Shown: positions 31,577 to 40,597, numbered from the stretch's first letter. The stretch is DNA of 64,000 nucleotides from Chitinophaga sp. CB10 (GCA_001870995.2 MLAV02000007.1:1-64000); one strand, 5' to 3'. The notes: generated by a model not told the origin, from the letters alone. Program-made: numbers and translations.

Positions 31577-32935
31577 TCAGGAACCTGCCGGAACGGCCGA
31601 TGCATAAGGCCGCAGCAGACTGATAATCGTTTCATTTTCCGGGTAGGGCGTCAGGTATTCCCGGATAGCCATAGGGTCCGTATGTTCCAGGTGGCCGGGG
31701 AAGTAGCCCATGCCGTAGAACTTACCTTTTTCCATGAGGATGCAGCTGCGCTCTCCCGGCTCCAACCCTTTGTCGTAAATGGTAACGGAAGGTTGCTGAT
31801 CCTGCAGGTAGGCCACGGCGGCCGCTACCCGCTGGTTGTATGCCCCGGGGCTCTCCTCCTTGCGGCAGGCCCCATGGCAGGTGCCGGCAGTTATGCCCGC
31901 GCAGGTGCCTTCGCTCTTTTGCAGAAAGCACAACTTGGGGCAAAGCCCGAATTCCCTGATCAGGCTGCGTAATATACGATGCCCGTCCACGAGCAAATTG
32001 AAGCTATGCACCGGGTGGGAATACTTTCTTCTTTTTTCAATGGCCATGCGCAGGTACCCCATCTGGTCCTCAAAGAGGTAAAGGCCATAGCGGTATTCTA
32101 TCCGCTTTTGCGCCGCGTTGAAAGCCGGCCATAGCCGCTTGATCTCCACCGATTCCAGGATGCATGCCATCAGCTCTGTAGCGGTAGGCTGGTAGCTGAT
32201 ACGATGAATGGTACGGAGGAAGTTCTGGCGCTGCCGCCCGGGGTTGTTGCCTGTAAAGTGGCTGTTGACGCGCTTTTTCAGGTCCTTGGCCTTACCCACG
32301 TACACCACCTTGTCTTTCTGGTCATGGAAATAGTACACGCCGGGCGCATTGGGCAGGGTATGCACCTGCTCCGGTGGCAGGTTCGGCGGGAGGAACTGCT
32401 CCTTGGAGCCGCCTTTCAGCGCGCCGGCAATGGCATTGGCCTTGTCCTGCGCCAGCATCATGGCAAAGAGCTTCATCGTGGCCTCGGCATCCCCTGCGGC
32501 GCGGTGCCGCCCGTTGATCGGTATCTGGAAATGCCGGCAGATGTTGCCCAGGCTATAGGAAGGCAAGCCCGGGAAGATCTTACGCCCCAGGCGCACCGTA
32601 CAAAGCTTGCGGGTATCCAGCTCAAAACCGGCGGCCTTGAGGTGGTACTGCACGAAGGAATAATCGAAGTTCACATTGTGCGCCACGAAAATGTTATCCT
32701 TGAGCAAACTGTATATCATGGGGGCCACGGCTTCAAAAGGAGGCGCATCGGCCACCATTTCGTTCGTGATGCCGGTCAGGCTGCTGATATAATGTGGGAT
32801 GGGAATACCCGGGTTAACAAGTGTATCGTAATGCTGCACCAGTCCGCTGCCATCATATACAAAAATGGCGATCTCCGTAATCCCGTTGGCACTGGCATGG
32901 CCGCCAGTGGTTTCAATATCTACAATTGCATACAT
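31577..32935 (-). CDS. DnaQ-like exonuclease fused to a GIY-YIG (UvrC-type) nuclease
   Basis: The 452-aa protein combines two nucleases. Residues 1-~165 are a DEDDh 3'-5' exonuclease: 'AIVDIETTGG' (Asp/Glu), 'VAHNVNFDYSF' and 'HRAAGDAEATM'. Residues ~195-275 are a GIY-YIG domain: 'NAPGVYYFHDQKDKVVYVGK', 'AKDLKKRVNSH' and the Glu-containing 'ELMACILESVEI'. It resembles the N-terminal endonuclease of UvrC and the Cho protein. The remaining ~170 residues include clustered cysteines ('GLCPKLCFLQKSEGTCAGI'), possibly binding metal. A role in DNA repair or processing is likely; the two activities would nick and then trim DNA. The gene follows the efflux operon by 21 bases but has a -7 box at its start. 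Confidence 0.88.
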   Translation of the reverse strand: MYAIVDIETTGGHASANGITEIAIFVYDGSGLVQHYDTLVNPGIPIPHYISSLTGITNEMVADAPPFEAVAPMIYSLLKDNIFVAHNVNFDYSFVQYHLKAAGFELDTRKLCTVRLGRKIFPGLPSYSLGNICRHFQIPINGRHRAAGDAEATMKLFAMMLAQDKANAIAGALKGGSKEQFLPPNLPPEQVHTLPNAPGVYYFHDQKDKVVYVGKAKDLKKRVNSHFTGNNPGRQRQNFLRTIHRISYQPTATELMACILESVEIKRLWPAFNAAQKRIEYRYGLYLFEDQMGYLRMAIEKRRKYSHPVHSFNLLVDGHRILRSLIREFGLCPKLCFLQKSEGTCAGITAGTCHGACRKEESPGAYNQRVAAAVAYLQDQQPSVTIYDKGLEPGERSCILMEKGKFYGMGYFPGHLEHTDPMAIREYLTPYPENETIISLLRPYASAVPAGS

Positions 32936-32942
32936 CCTGAAA

Positions 32943-32950
32943 CAAAGATA
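32943..32950 (-). promoter_or_regulatory. -7 promoter box directly before the nuclease start
   Basis: TATCTTTG on the minus strand ends eight bases before the ATG at 32935. Transcripts starting there would be leaderless or nearly so. No clear -33. Confidence 0.4.
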
Positions 32951-32956
32951 TTGTTT

Positions 32957-34129
32957 TTAGGATAATCCTGCTTCCCTCCTTTGGAGAAATGAGAGCCGCC
33001 ATAAAGCCAGCGAAACATAAAACGCCCAAAGCAGCATCAGGTGTACCACGCTGCCCATATTATCCGCCAGGGAAGCGCCCGACTGCACTATGGCGATGTA
33101 GATTTTCAGAAACGGCGTGGTAGGCAGTAAGGACGATATTAACTGCATCCCCCGGGGCAGGGAATCATAAGGCCAGGCCAGCCCGCTGAGCAGGAAAAAC
33201 GGGTAGGTGGAAAACACCATCAGCTGCGCCGTGAGCAGCTGCCCTTTGAATAAAGTGCCCAGCATGAAACCCATGGGGATCAACGTTACTATAAACAGGA
33301 TAAACGCGATGGCCACATCCAGCGGCTGCCCGCGGAAAGGGATGTCCAGCGTGCGGTAGTTCACCGTCATAAAAAAGGCCGCATAGCCACAGAAGAGTAT
33401 AAAGTAAAACAGTGATTTCCCCCAAAGGGCGGTCGATAAACTGTTGCCCGCCAGGCCGATCACCTGCCCGAGGTGACGGCGTTGCCGGTCCAGCGCCACG
33501 CTTTCCGCCAGCCCTATCAGCAGCGTCTGCTGCAGGATCAGCGCCAGCAGCCCCGGCAACAGGAAGCCTCCGTAGCTGGAACGGGTGTTGTACAGGGGCC
33601 GGTAGTCGAAATTCACCAGCATGGTTTCCCGCATGGCGATTTCATTATTGTTCCCCTGCATCTGGTTGTATTTGAGCCGTACCCCCGCTCCTACGGCCAT
33701 GCCTATATTGGTAATGCCCATGGCCAGCTCGCTGGATGGCAGGAACCGCGCCCCATTGACCACCAGCACCACATCCGCCTGCTTGAGGCCGAGCAAATTC
33801 TTCTCCATGCCTTTCGGCAAAAAGAGGTATCCCTGCGTATCGCCGTAGTACATGCTTTTTTCCGCATCCTGCATATTGGCGGCCCGCACCAGCTTCGTAA
33901 TCTGCAGCTTGCCCACCTGCTCCACGAAGGTCCGCGAGAGGTCCGTATTATCTTCATCCACCACGCCCAGCATGACCTGCTCCTCCACCTTGTACTGGTA
34001 GATGCTGCCATAAAAAAACGCATAGATCAGCGGCGCCAGCAGCAGGGTCAGCGTCAGGCTATGGTCCGAAGCAATGAGTTTCAGCTCCCGCAAAAAAACG
34101 CGTCCTATGTTAGAGAAGAAATCAGGCAT
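32957..34129 (-). CDS. ABC-2 type permease, efflux operon (second permease)
   Basis: The 390-aa inner-membrane protein has one N-terminal helix, a periplasmic domain (~45-185) and five to six C-terminal helices, the ABC-2 (YbhS/YbhR-like) layout. 'LAPLIYAFFYGSIYQ' is the first helix and 'STYPFFLLSGLAWPYDSLP' the typical ABC-2 signature region. It is the last gene of the TolC-HlyD-permease-permease operon and overlaps the previous permease by eight bases. The two permeases are homologous and would form a heterodimer. No ATPase gene is found in the operon. Confidence 0.87.
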   Translation of the reverse strand: MPDFFSNIGRVFLRELKLIASDHSLTLTLLLAPLIYAFFYGSIYQYKVEEQVMLGVVDEDNTDLSRTFVEQVGKLQITKLVRAANMQDAEKSMYYGDTQGYLFLPKGMEKNLLGLKQADVVLVVNGARFLPSSELAMGITNIGMAVGAGVRLKYNQMQGNNNEIAMRETMLVNFDYRPLYNTRSSYGGFLLPGLLALILQQTLLIGLAESVALDRQRRHLGQVIGLAGNSLSTALWGKSLFYFILFCGYAAFFMTVNYRTLDIPFRGQPLDVAIAFILFIVTLIPMGFMLGTLFKGQLLTAQLMVFSTYPFFLLSGLAWPYDSLPRGMQLISSLLPTTPFLKIYIAIVQSGASLADNMGSVVHLMLLWAFYVSLALWRLSFLQRREAGLS

Positions 34130-35288
34130 GTACAGCGGATTTATTCAACCGGCGTTGGAAAACGAGCGTCGCCACCGGGTACGTCAGCAATATAAAAACG
34201 AGCAGGTGAGCCATCTCCCTAAAACAATATATTAAAGGCAGCTGCATGAAATAAACTTTGAAAAAGGAATCCAGGAAAGGCGTAAACGGCATCAGCTGCG
34301 CGTAGTACTGGTCAAACCAGGGCATACCCCAGCGGGGAAAGGTAAAGCCGCTGAACACAAAGGCCGGCGACGTATAGAACAACCCGATATCACAGGCCAG
34401 CATCACATCATTGAACAGGGCCGATACCATCATACCCACACCAATACACGCGACGGCCAGCAGCGTGTACATCACAAACAGCGGCCAGTTGCTGGCAATA
34501 CCGCCACCAGCAAAAATGGGAAACATGATGCAGGTCACCAGCAGGTAATTCACCCAGGCCACGGAAAGATGCGCGAGGGTTTTCCCCGTTATCACTGCCG
34601 ATGCGGAACCACCTGCCTGTTCCCGTAAATCCTCCAGGGTGCCGGTATTGTTCTCATAATTCAGCATCAGCACCGCTACCATGATGATCATCATCTGCAA
34701 CGCCACGGCAATGAGGCCGGGCACCAGGTAAGCCTGGTAGTCGTACCGCGGATTGTACAACACCCAGGAATGCAGGTTCACCGGCAATACCAGGGACATG
34801 GCCTGGCCAGCAGGCATGCCCTTCTTCACAAACTTCTGCAGGATCACCCCGGAGCCGGCAGTGATGATCACCTGCGCCGCATCCTTGTAAATCAGCTTGG
34901 AAGTAACCAGGGACGCGGCGTTGGCGTACAGGGTAACGGTTGCGGGATGGCGGCTTTTTATGTCCCGGTCCATCCCCGGCGGGAAATGTATGGCAGCCAG
35001 GATCTCCCCTTTCTTCATGAGCGATTCGATCTCGGCGTAGCTATTTACCTGCCTGGTAAAATGGATAGACTCCGTTTGTTCGAGCATGAAGGTGAACTGC
35101 CGCGACAAAGGCGAATGCGATTCGTCCCATACCGCCACGGGCATCTCCTGTGCAAACTTGTTGTTATAGATCAGCGCATACACCGTGCAGATAATCACCG
35201 GCACCACCAGCAGCACCACATAGTGTACCGGCAGCGTGAGAATACGCTTCCATTCGCGGATATAAATGCGGGAGATGGCTTTGATCAT
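34122..35288 (-). CDS. ABC-2 type permease, efflux operon (first permease)
   Basis: The 388-aa protein shows the same topology as its downstream neighbour: an N-terminal helix ('VHYVVLLVVPVIICTVYALI'), a large periplasmic domain and a C-terminal helix bundle with 'YTSPAFVFSGFTFPRWGMP'. It overlaps the HlyD gene by four bases. Export of hydrophobic compounds through TolC with the HlyD adaptor is the likely task, as for YbhGFSR of E. coli, where the ATPase YbhF lies in the operon. Confidence 0.87.
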   Translation of the reverse strand: MIKAISRIYIREWKRILTLPVHYVVLLVVPVIICTVYALIYNNKFAQEMPVAVWDESHSPLSRQFTFMLEQTESIHFTRQVNSYAEIESLMKKGEILAAIHFPPGMDRDIKSRHPATVTLYANAASLVTSKLIYKDAAQVIITAGSGVILQKFVKKGMPAGQAMSLVLPVNLHSWVLYNPRYDYQAYLVPGLIAVALQMMIIMVAVLMLNYENNTGTLEDLREQAGGSASAVITGKTLAHLSVAWVNYLLVTCIMFPIFAGGGIASNWPLFVMYTLLAVACIGVGMMVSALFNDVMLACDIGLFYTSPAFVFSGFTFPRWGMPWFDQYYAQLMPFTPFLDSFFKVYFMQLPLIYCFREMAHLLVFILLTYPVATLVFQRRLNKSAVHA

Positions 35289-36274
35289 GGCAGTTGCATG
35301 CTGGCGGTCATCCCCGGTCGTAAACCATTGATGGCGGCCTCATTTAGGGGTTTAAAATCGACGGTGAAGGTCCGGAGTTCGAAATCCCCCTTCGCTTTTA
35401 CGGGCACCCAGTTGGCAAACGTCAGCGAAGGCGATACCTCGCTTACTTTAGCCTCAAACTTTTCCGGATCACAGCCAGGGACGGTCATTTTCACCACGGC
35501 GCCCAGCTTGAGCCGGTTCATCTGGTCCTGCCGGATGTTGAAGCGCATATGATAGGTTTCCGGTTTCTGCAGGGTGATCAGCGGGTAACCGATGGATACG
35601 ATTTCCCCTTCGGAGATGACCATGGATGAAATGATCCCGTCCGTGGGCGCATGGATGTACGTGTTATCCGCCAGCGCTTTGGTGAGCTCATAGCCTTCCC
35701 GGGCCTGCGTGAGGATGGCCGCTGCCGCCTGGATTAGCTCCGGCCGGCTGCCCTGTTCCAGCATCTCCATATTCAGCTTCGCGGTTTCCATTTCCTTTTT
35801 GGCTGCCTGCAACTTGAAATACACGAGGTCTTTTTCCTGCCCGGAGATCACTTCATCATTGAAGAGGTTCTCCATGCGTTTATAGGTTTTCTGCATCAGC
35901 TCATACTGGTCTTGCGTAATTTTATAGAGGTTATCCGCAGCCTTGATGGCCTCGGGGCGGGCGCCTTTCTGCAACAGCGTCAGCTGGGCCTGCGCCGCAT
36001 CGATGGCCGCCAATGCCTGGTTGCGGATGGCATTGATTTCCGTGGAACGCAATACGCCCAACAGCTGGCCTTTCCGCACCGTGTCCCCCTGCTTCACCAG
36101 CAGGCTGTCCAGCCTGCCCGGGAATTCCGCCGCCACATCCACATAGTCGGCATCTACCATGCCGATGACGGAATCGTCCGCAGCGGCCGGCTTCTTTACA
36201 AAGAAGAACAAGGCGATGATAATAATGATAATGGGAACAAGTAAAGCCCAATAATTTTTAAGAAAGTTCCTCAT
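35285..36274 (-). CDS. HlyD/MFP-family periplasmic adaptor
   Basis: The 329-aa adaptor has an N-terminal membrane anchor ('YWALLVPIIIIIIALFFFV') and a split biotinyl-lipoyl domain ('EFPGRLDSLLVKQGDTVRKGQLLG' in the first half, 'IHAPTDGIISSMVISEGEIV' in the second, each cited only in part here). A long coiled-coil hairpin separates them (residues ~65-175), with a beta-barrel C-terminal part. It bridges the permease pair to TolC. The start at 36274 (MRNFLKNYW) lies ten bases after the TolC stop. The frame is open to 36313 but that would overlap the TolC gene. Confidence 0.87.
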   Translation of the reverse strand: MRNFLKNYWALLVPIIIIIIALFFFVKKPAAADDSVIGMVDADYVDVAAEFPGRLDSLLVKQGDTVRKGQLLGVLRSTEINAIRNQALAAIDAAQAQLTLLQKGARPEAIKAADNLYKITQDQYELMQKTYKRMENLFNDEVISGQEKDLVYFKLQAAKKEMETAKLNMEMLEQGSRPELIQAAAAILTQAREGYELTKALADNTYIHAPTDGIISSMVISEGEIVSIGYPLITLQKPETYHMRFNIRQDQMNRLKLGAVVKMTVPGCDPEKFEAKVSEVSPSLTFANWVPVKAKGDFELRTFTVDFKPLNEAAINGLRPGMTASMQLP

Positions 36275-36284
36275 CTGTATGCGT

Positions 36285-37754
36285 TTATTTCGTTCCGTCA
36301 ATGTAAGCGGCAAACTCCTCGGGAGTGCCCAGTACGTTCCAGTATTCGGCCATGGCCAGGTAGTATCCCAGCACTGCGGTGTAATAGATCTTCTCCATTT
36401 CCTCTTCCATCAGGAGTGCATCGTTTACATCTTTTACGGAAGAGAGTTGATTTTCCATACGGTCGGTAATCAGCGTGGTGGTTAACCGCGCCTGCTGCCG
36501 CGCGCTGTCGAGCGAGGCAACCTCGTTTTGCAGGGACTGCATTTTATTCTTCGCTACCGCCAGGCGTAATTCCAGGTTTGTCTTCGTGTTTTCCGCCGCC
36601 AGTTTCGCTTCTTCCACCAGTTGCTCGCTGGCACGGGTGCGCTTCACGCGGGAGAACCCGTCGAAGATGTTCCATTGTAATTCCACCCCTACCAGCCATG
36701 GCGGGATGGTCACCGGCAGGTCCTTCTGGTACACGTTCACGTTACCAATGGCAAAAATGTTGGGGAGGGATAAAGAGCGGGTAGCTTTTACCGCCACTTT
36801 GGCCTGGTCCGTAGCATTGGCCACCAGCTGGTAAGTGGCGTTATTGTCCAGCTGCACGGAAGCCGGCGCTTCGCTGCCGGCCACATCGTAGGTGCGATAC
36901 CGTAAGGTGTCGTTAATCACCAGCGGCGTATTCAACGGCTGCCCCAGCAGCTTATTGAGTTCGAGTATAGCATTTTGTTTGTCCAGCTGCAGGTTGGCGT
37001 ACCTGTTGGCTGCCTGCGTATAGGATACATTGGCCCAGTTGAGCAGGTAGGGCGGCAATATCTGGTTCTTTTTCAGGGAGGCGGCATAAGCCTTGTTCTT
37101 TTCAAAAGCCTTCAGGATAATCGCCTCGTGCTGCAGGATGGTGTTGAGATAGAGGATGCGGAGGTATTGCGCGCTGATGCCGAAACTCAGCTCTTTTTCC
37201 ACCAGCTGCTGGTTAAACTCTCCGGCTTTTACGTTGGTGCGTGCCAGTTCCTGCGCGGAGGCTATTTTACCGCCCAGGTAAATCGGCTGACGGACGAAGA
37301 CGCCGGCCGTAAAATACGATTGCTTGGCCAATTGTGGGTTATAATCCGGGTAAGCCGTGTTGATGATCCCTTTCGTCGCGGAAGAAATCCTGTCCTTCAC
37401 CGCCTGCGGCAAATCCTGCCCGGTGATCTGGCGGAATACCTCGTTGGCGGTGTTGACCGCTTGTGCGGAAGAACCATCCACCACCCCGTTTTTCACCTGT
37501 TGCAGATTTATCTCCAGCGGCTTGCCAAGGTAATTATATCCTGCCAGCACATCCACCTTCGGGAAGTAAGCGCGATTGTTGGCTTCCAGCGAGTACTCCC
37601 GGGCTTTGAGCGAATGCTGCGCCTGTTGCACCACTACATTCCCCTGTTTGGCGATGCGGTAACAATCTCTTAAAGAAAGCTCCTTCCCGGCATCCTGGGC
37701 ATACGCCGGCACAGCAAGAATAAACGGAATGATGATGACTGGGAATTGTTTCAT
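36285..37754 (-). CDS. TolC-family outer-membrane efflux protein
   Basis: The 489-aa protein carries a signal peptide ('MKQFPVIIIPFILAVPAYA') and two repeated TolC halves rich in long amphipathic helices ('LSLRDCYRIAKQGNVVVQQA' opens the first and 'LVEEAKLAAENTKTNLELR' lies in the second). As a trimer it would form the outer-membrane duct of the efflux system encoded downstream. It is the first gene of the operon, and its start at 37754 is set by the signal peptide. Confidence 0.88.
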   Translation of the reverse strand: MKQFPVIIIPFILAVPAYAQDAGKELSLRDCYRIAKQGNVVVQQAQHSLKAREYSLEANNRAYFPKVDVLAGYNYLGKPLEINLQQVKNGVVDGSSAQAVNTANEVFRQITGQDLPQAVKDRISSATKGIINTAYPDYNPQLAKQSYFTAGVFVRQPIYLGGKIASAQELARTNVKAGEFNQQLVEKELSFGISAQYLRILYLNTILQHEAIILKAFEKNKAYAASLKKNQILPPYLLNWANVSYTQAANRYANLQLDKQNAILELNKLLGQPLNTPLVINDTLRYRTYDVAGSEAPASVQLDNNATYQLVANATDQAKVAVKATRSLSLPNIFAIGNVNVYQKDLPVTIPPWLVGVELQWNIFDGFSRVKRTRASEQLVEEAKLAAENTKTNLELRLAVAKNKMQSLQNEVASLDSARQQARLTTTLITDRMENQLSSVKDVNDALLMEEEMEKIYYTAVLGYYLAMAEYWNVLGTPEEFAAYIDGTK

Positions 37755-38072
37755 ACGATACGCATTTCGGAGCAACGCAGCCGTTGTTTTGGATTCATCC
37801 GACAGATAAACAATTATTTATGCATAATGTTTGTGTTATTTGAAAAAAATTGATGATTAATTAATCTGGCTCGCCTTACCATTGAATTCCTTAACTTAGT
37901 AAGGCACAATTTGTACATCATTTTCAATATTTAGTGCATTTGCATCCGTCCGGCAAATGAAGACCTTTGTAAAGTCCTGCTGAACAATAGAAACACGGAC
38001 TTGTTAAGCAAGAAGAGCATACAACGTCCTGTCAGGAGGTCAACATATTTCATCATTATAAAACATTCACTT
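37755..38072. other. 318-base divergent intergenic region
   Basis: Upstream regions of the efflux operon (left) and yceI (right). The right half holds the promoter at 37939-37969. No gene or hairpin of note. No TetR-type regulator is encoded here. Confidence 0.5.
37939..37969 (+). promoter_or_regulatory. Promoter of the YceI gene
   Basis: TTTG (37939-37942) is followed after 19 bases by GACCTTTG (37962-37969), one base off TAnnTTTG. It lies 103 bases before the YceI ATG. Confidence 0.5.
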
Positions 38073-38609
38073 ATGGCAAAAACAACCTGGGTAGCAGATG
38101 CTGATCACAGCGAGCTTGGTTTCAAGATCAGACACCTGATGATCACCAACATCAACGGCAAATTCGACAACTTCACCGTCGAAGCAGAAACGGAAGAGGA
38201 AGACTTTATGAACGCAAAAGTCACTGCCACGGTGGATATCGACTCTATCAACACCGGGAATGCCCAGCGGGACGGGCACCTGCGCAGCCCCGACTTCTTT
38301 GATGTAGACAAATACCGCAATATTGTATTTAAGGCTACCAAAGCGGAAAGCGTGGATAACGATGGCTCCTATACGCTGTATGGCGATCTTACCATCCGCG
38401 ACGTTACCAAGCCAATCAAACTGGATGTGGAATTCGGCGGCGTGGTGAAAGACCCTTGGGGCAATACCAAAGCCGGGTTTACCGTGCATGGCAAAATCAA
38501 CCGCAAGGACTTCGGGCTGAACTGGAATGCCGTTACGGAAGCCGGCGGCGTGATGGTCAGCGATGACGTGAAGATCCACTGCGAAGTGCAGATGCTGAAA
38601 AGATCTTAA
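38073..38609 (+). CDS. YceI-family lipid-binding protein
   Basis: The 178-aa protein folds as a lipocalin-like barrel that binds isoprenoid-type lipids in known members. Signatures are 'WVADADHSELGFKIRHLM', 'GHLRSPDFFDVDKYRNIVFK' (first half) and 'KINRKDFGLNWN'. There is no signal peptide, so it is probably cytoplasmic, unlike E. coli YceI. The start at 38073 is chosen over an in-frame ATG at 38001 because the family begins there. A terminator separates it from the dioxygenase gene. Confidence 0.9.
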   Translation: MAKTTWVADADHSELGFKIRHLMITNINGKFDNFTVEAETEEEDFMNAKVTATVDIDSINTGNAQRDGHLRSPDFFDVDKYRNIVFKATKAESVDNDGSYTLYGDLTIRDVTKPIKLDVEFGGVVKDPWGNTKAGFTVHGKINRKDFGLNWNAVTEAGGVMVSDDVKIHCEVQMLKRS

Positions 38610-38621
38610 AAATAATCCGCG

Positions 38622-38646
38622 GTCCCGCCATGCTGCGGGACTTTTT
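38622..38646 (+). terminator. Terminator of the YceI gene
   Basis: GTCCCGC (38622-38628) and GCGGGAC (38635-38641) pair, then TTTTTC. Confidence 0.75.
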
Positions 38647-38665
38647 CATTCATAAACACATTACC

Positions 38666-39598
38666 ATGAGCGCAATAAAAGGCATACATCACGTAACAGC
38701 AATCGCAGGAAAGGCCAGGAAGAATTTCGATTTTTATACAAGGGTAATGGGATTACGATTTGTAAAGAAAACCGTCAATTTCGATGACCCGAATACCTAT
38801 CATTTCTATTATGGAGATGAGAAGGGCGACCCGGGAACCATCCTTACGTTCTTTCCCTGGGAGGACATCGCAACGGGCCGCCGGGGAACGCATATGGCTA
38901 CGGAAGTGGGGTATTCCGTACCTGAAGGCAGTATTGACTTCTGGCTGAAAAGACTGGAAAAGGAAAACGTTATTTACAATAAACCTTCTTCTAAATTCGG
39001 AGAAGTGTATCTTACATTCCTGGACCCGGACGGGTTGAAGATTGAGCTGACGGTGCCGGAACAAACGGACGACCGCATTCCCTGGGAAACGGCGGAAGTT
39101 ACCGAGGAATTCGCCACCAGGGGCTTCCATCATGTGACCCTCACGCTGGAAGACATACAGCCCACGGCAGACCTCCTGGTATCCGTATTTGGCTGGGAGC
39201 TGAAAAAGAACCACACGAACCGTTACCGCTTTGCGGGCCCGGACGGCCAGCAGGGCGGGTTCATAGACCTGGTGGAAGCCAAAGGCGAAACGCGGGGGCA
39301 TGTGGCCGGCGGCAGCGTGCATCATGTGGCCTTCCGGGTACCGGACGATGCCGCCCAGCAACAGCTGCGGGAAGTGCTGGAAAACCGGGGACTCCATGTG
39401 ACGACGGTGCTGGACCGGAAATACTTCAAGTCCGTGTACTTCCGGGAGCCCGGCGGCGTGCTGTTTGAACTGGCGACAGATACGCCGGGTTTCACGGTAG
39501 ACGAGCCGCTGGAAGAACTGGGGACGCATCTGATGCTGCCGCCTCAGTACGAAGCGCAGCGGGAGGAGATTGTGCAAAAGTTGGTGAAGCTGGATTAG
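38666..39598 (+). CDS. Ring-cleaving dioxygenase (VOC/glyoxalase superfamily, MhqO-like)
   Basis: The 310-aa protein has two vicinal-oxygen-chelate modules: residues ~5-130 ('GIHHVTAIAGKARKNFDFY') and ~150-275 ('GFHHVTLTLEDIQPTADLL'). Metal ligands are His in 'IHHVTA', His in 'VHHVAFRV' and Glu in 'GVLFELATD'. This matches the MhqO/MhqA group that handles quinones or catechols under thiol stress. It leads a short run with OsmC, CDGSH and GNAT genes that fits a response to reactive electrophiles, though the substrate is not known. Confidence 0.88.
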   Translation: MSAIKGIHHVTAIAGKARKNFDFYTRVMGLRFVKKTVNFDDPNTYHFYYGDEKGDPGTILTFFPWEDIATGRRGTHMATEVGYSVPEGSIDFWLKRLEKENVIYNKPSSKFGEVYLTFLDPDGLKIELTVPEQTDDRIPWETAEVTEEFATRGFHHVTLTLEDIQPTADLLVSVFGWELKKNHTNRYRFAGPDGQQGGFIDLVEAKGETRGHVAGGSVHHVAFRVPDDAAQQQLREVLENRGLHVTTVLDRKYFKSVYFREPGGVLFELATDTPGFTVDEPLEELGTHLMLPPQYEAQREEIVQKLVKLD

Positions 39599-39641
39599 CA
39601 AAATTTTAGTTCAACGCTGTCAGGAAGCAGCATATAGATTT

Positions 39642-40043
39642 ATGGAAGAATCAGTGAAAGTAAGTATTGGCCAGCATCCCTACCAGGTGTCCATCGATAC
39701 GAGGGGTCACCGCTGGCTGGCAGATGAACCGGAGGACGCAGGCGGAGGCGACACCGCTCCCAAGCCGGGAGAATTGCTGCTAAGCAGCCTGGGCGCCTGC
39801 ACGGCCATCACCGTTACCATGTATGCCAAACGTAAAAAATGGCCGCTGGAAGGCGTGGAAATAGAGCTGTTTTTTAACAAGGACAAGAAACCGGATCCCA
39901 ATACCACCATTATTGAACGCAACATCTCTTTCCAGGGCAACCTGGACGATGAGCAACGGGCAAGACTGATGCAGATTGCGGACTCCTGCCCTGTTCATAA
40001 AGTATTGAGCAATCCTATTGTTATCATCAGCAACCCCGCTTAA
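39642..40043 (+). CDS. OsmC/Ohr-family protein
   Basis: The 133-aa protein has the OsmC fold with two redox cysteines in 'LLLSSLGACTAITV' and 'IADSCPVHKVLSN', the pair used for thiol-dependent reduction of organic hydroperoxides. It belongs to the YhfA-like OsmC branch by length. It sits between the ring-cleaving dioxygenase and the CDGSH protein, 15 bases before the latter, and probably shares their transcript and stress role. Confidence 0.9.
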   Translation: MEESVKVSIGQHPYQVSIDTRGHRWLADEPEDAGGGDTAPKPGELLLSSLGACTAITVTMYAKRKKWPLEGVEIELFFNKDKKPDPNTTIIERNISFQGNLDDEQRARLMQIADSCPVHKVLSNPIVIISNPA

Positions 40044-40058
40044 AAGGAGGAGATTTTT

Positions 40059-40508
40059 ATGAAAGACATCACCAAAAAATATACGAACGGCGAGGTAACC
40101 ATCGTCTGGAAGCCGAATGTATGCATACACTCGGAAATGTGCTTCCACGGCCAGCCGGAAGTATTCAATCCCCACGTCAAACCCTGGATCAACGCCGAAG
40201 GCGCCAGCACGGAACGCATCATCAACCAGGTAAAGCAATGCCCTTCCGGCGCGCTTACCTACTACCTCAACAGCGAGGTGGCGGCCGAAGGCGGCGTAGC
40301 GCCGGACATCCAGGCGGAAAGCATCGTGGAGCCGCTCCCCAACGGGCCGCTGCTGGTGTATGGCAATATTGTGGTCAAGGACGCGGAAGGACATGAAACG
40401 CGTAAGAATAAGGTGACGGCGTTCTGCCGCTGCGGGGCTTCGTCTAACAAGCCGTATTGCGACGGTACGCATCTTAAGATTAATTTCAGGGATAAACCGG
40501 CAACATAA
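40059..40508 (+). CDS. Fused Fer4_19 and CDGSH iron-sulfur protein
   Basis: The 149-aa protein joins a divergent 4Fe-4S domain (residues 1-~65: 'PNVCIHSEMCFHG' and 'VKQCPSGAL') to a CDGSH 2Fe-2S domain (~95-140: 'FCRCGASSNKPYCDGTH'). In the latter three Cys and one His bind the cluster. It is a redox or cluster-transfer protein of the cytoplasm. The RBS AAGGAGGAG (40043-40051) upstream is a strong Shine-Dalgarno, unusual for this phylum. The 3' end of the gene is repeated after its stop. Confidence 0.9.
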   Translation: MKDITKKYTNGEVTIVWKPNVCIHSEMCFHGQPEVFNPHVKPWINAEGASTERIINQVKQCPSGALTYYLNSEVAAEGGVAPDIQAESIVEPLPNGPLLVYGNIVVKDAEGHETRKNKVTAFCRCGASSNKPYCDGTHLKINFRDKPAT

Positions 40509-40568
40509 CAAGCCAGGGCTGCAAGGTTAATTTCAGGGACAAACCGGCAACACAACAACCCACGGCTC
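40476..40568 (+). repeat. 47-base imperfect tandem duplication of the CDGSH gene 3' end
   Basis: AAGATTAATTTCAGGGATAA (40476) and AAGGTTAATTTCAGGGACAA (40523) start two consecutive ~47-base copies that agree at about 40 positions. The first includes the last 10 codons and the TAA stop. In the second the same residues (KVNFRDKPAT) could be read in a different frame from the gene. Confidence 0.85.
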
Positions 40569-40597
40569 CAATCAATAAATAAAACCAGCATCATAAC

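Noticed and set aside
40523..40597. C-terminal fragment of a second CDGSH gene
   Set aside because: It is only the tandem copy of the gene end and lacks any start or cluster ligands.
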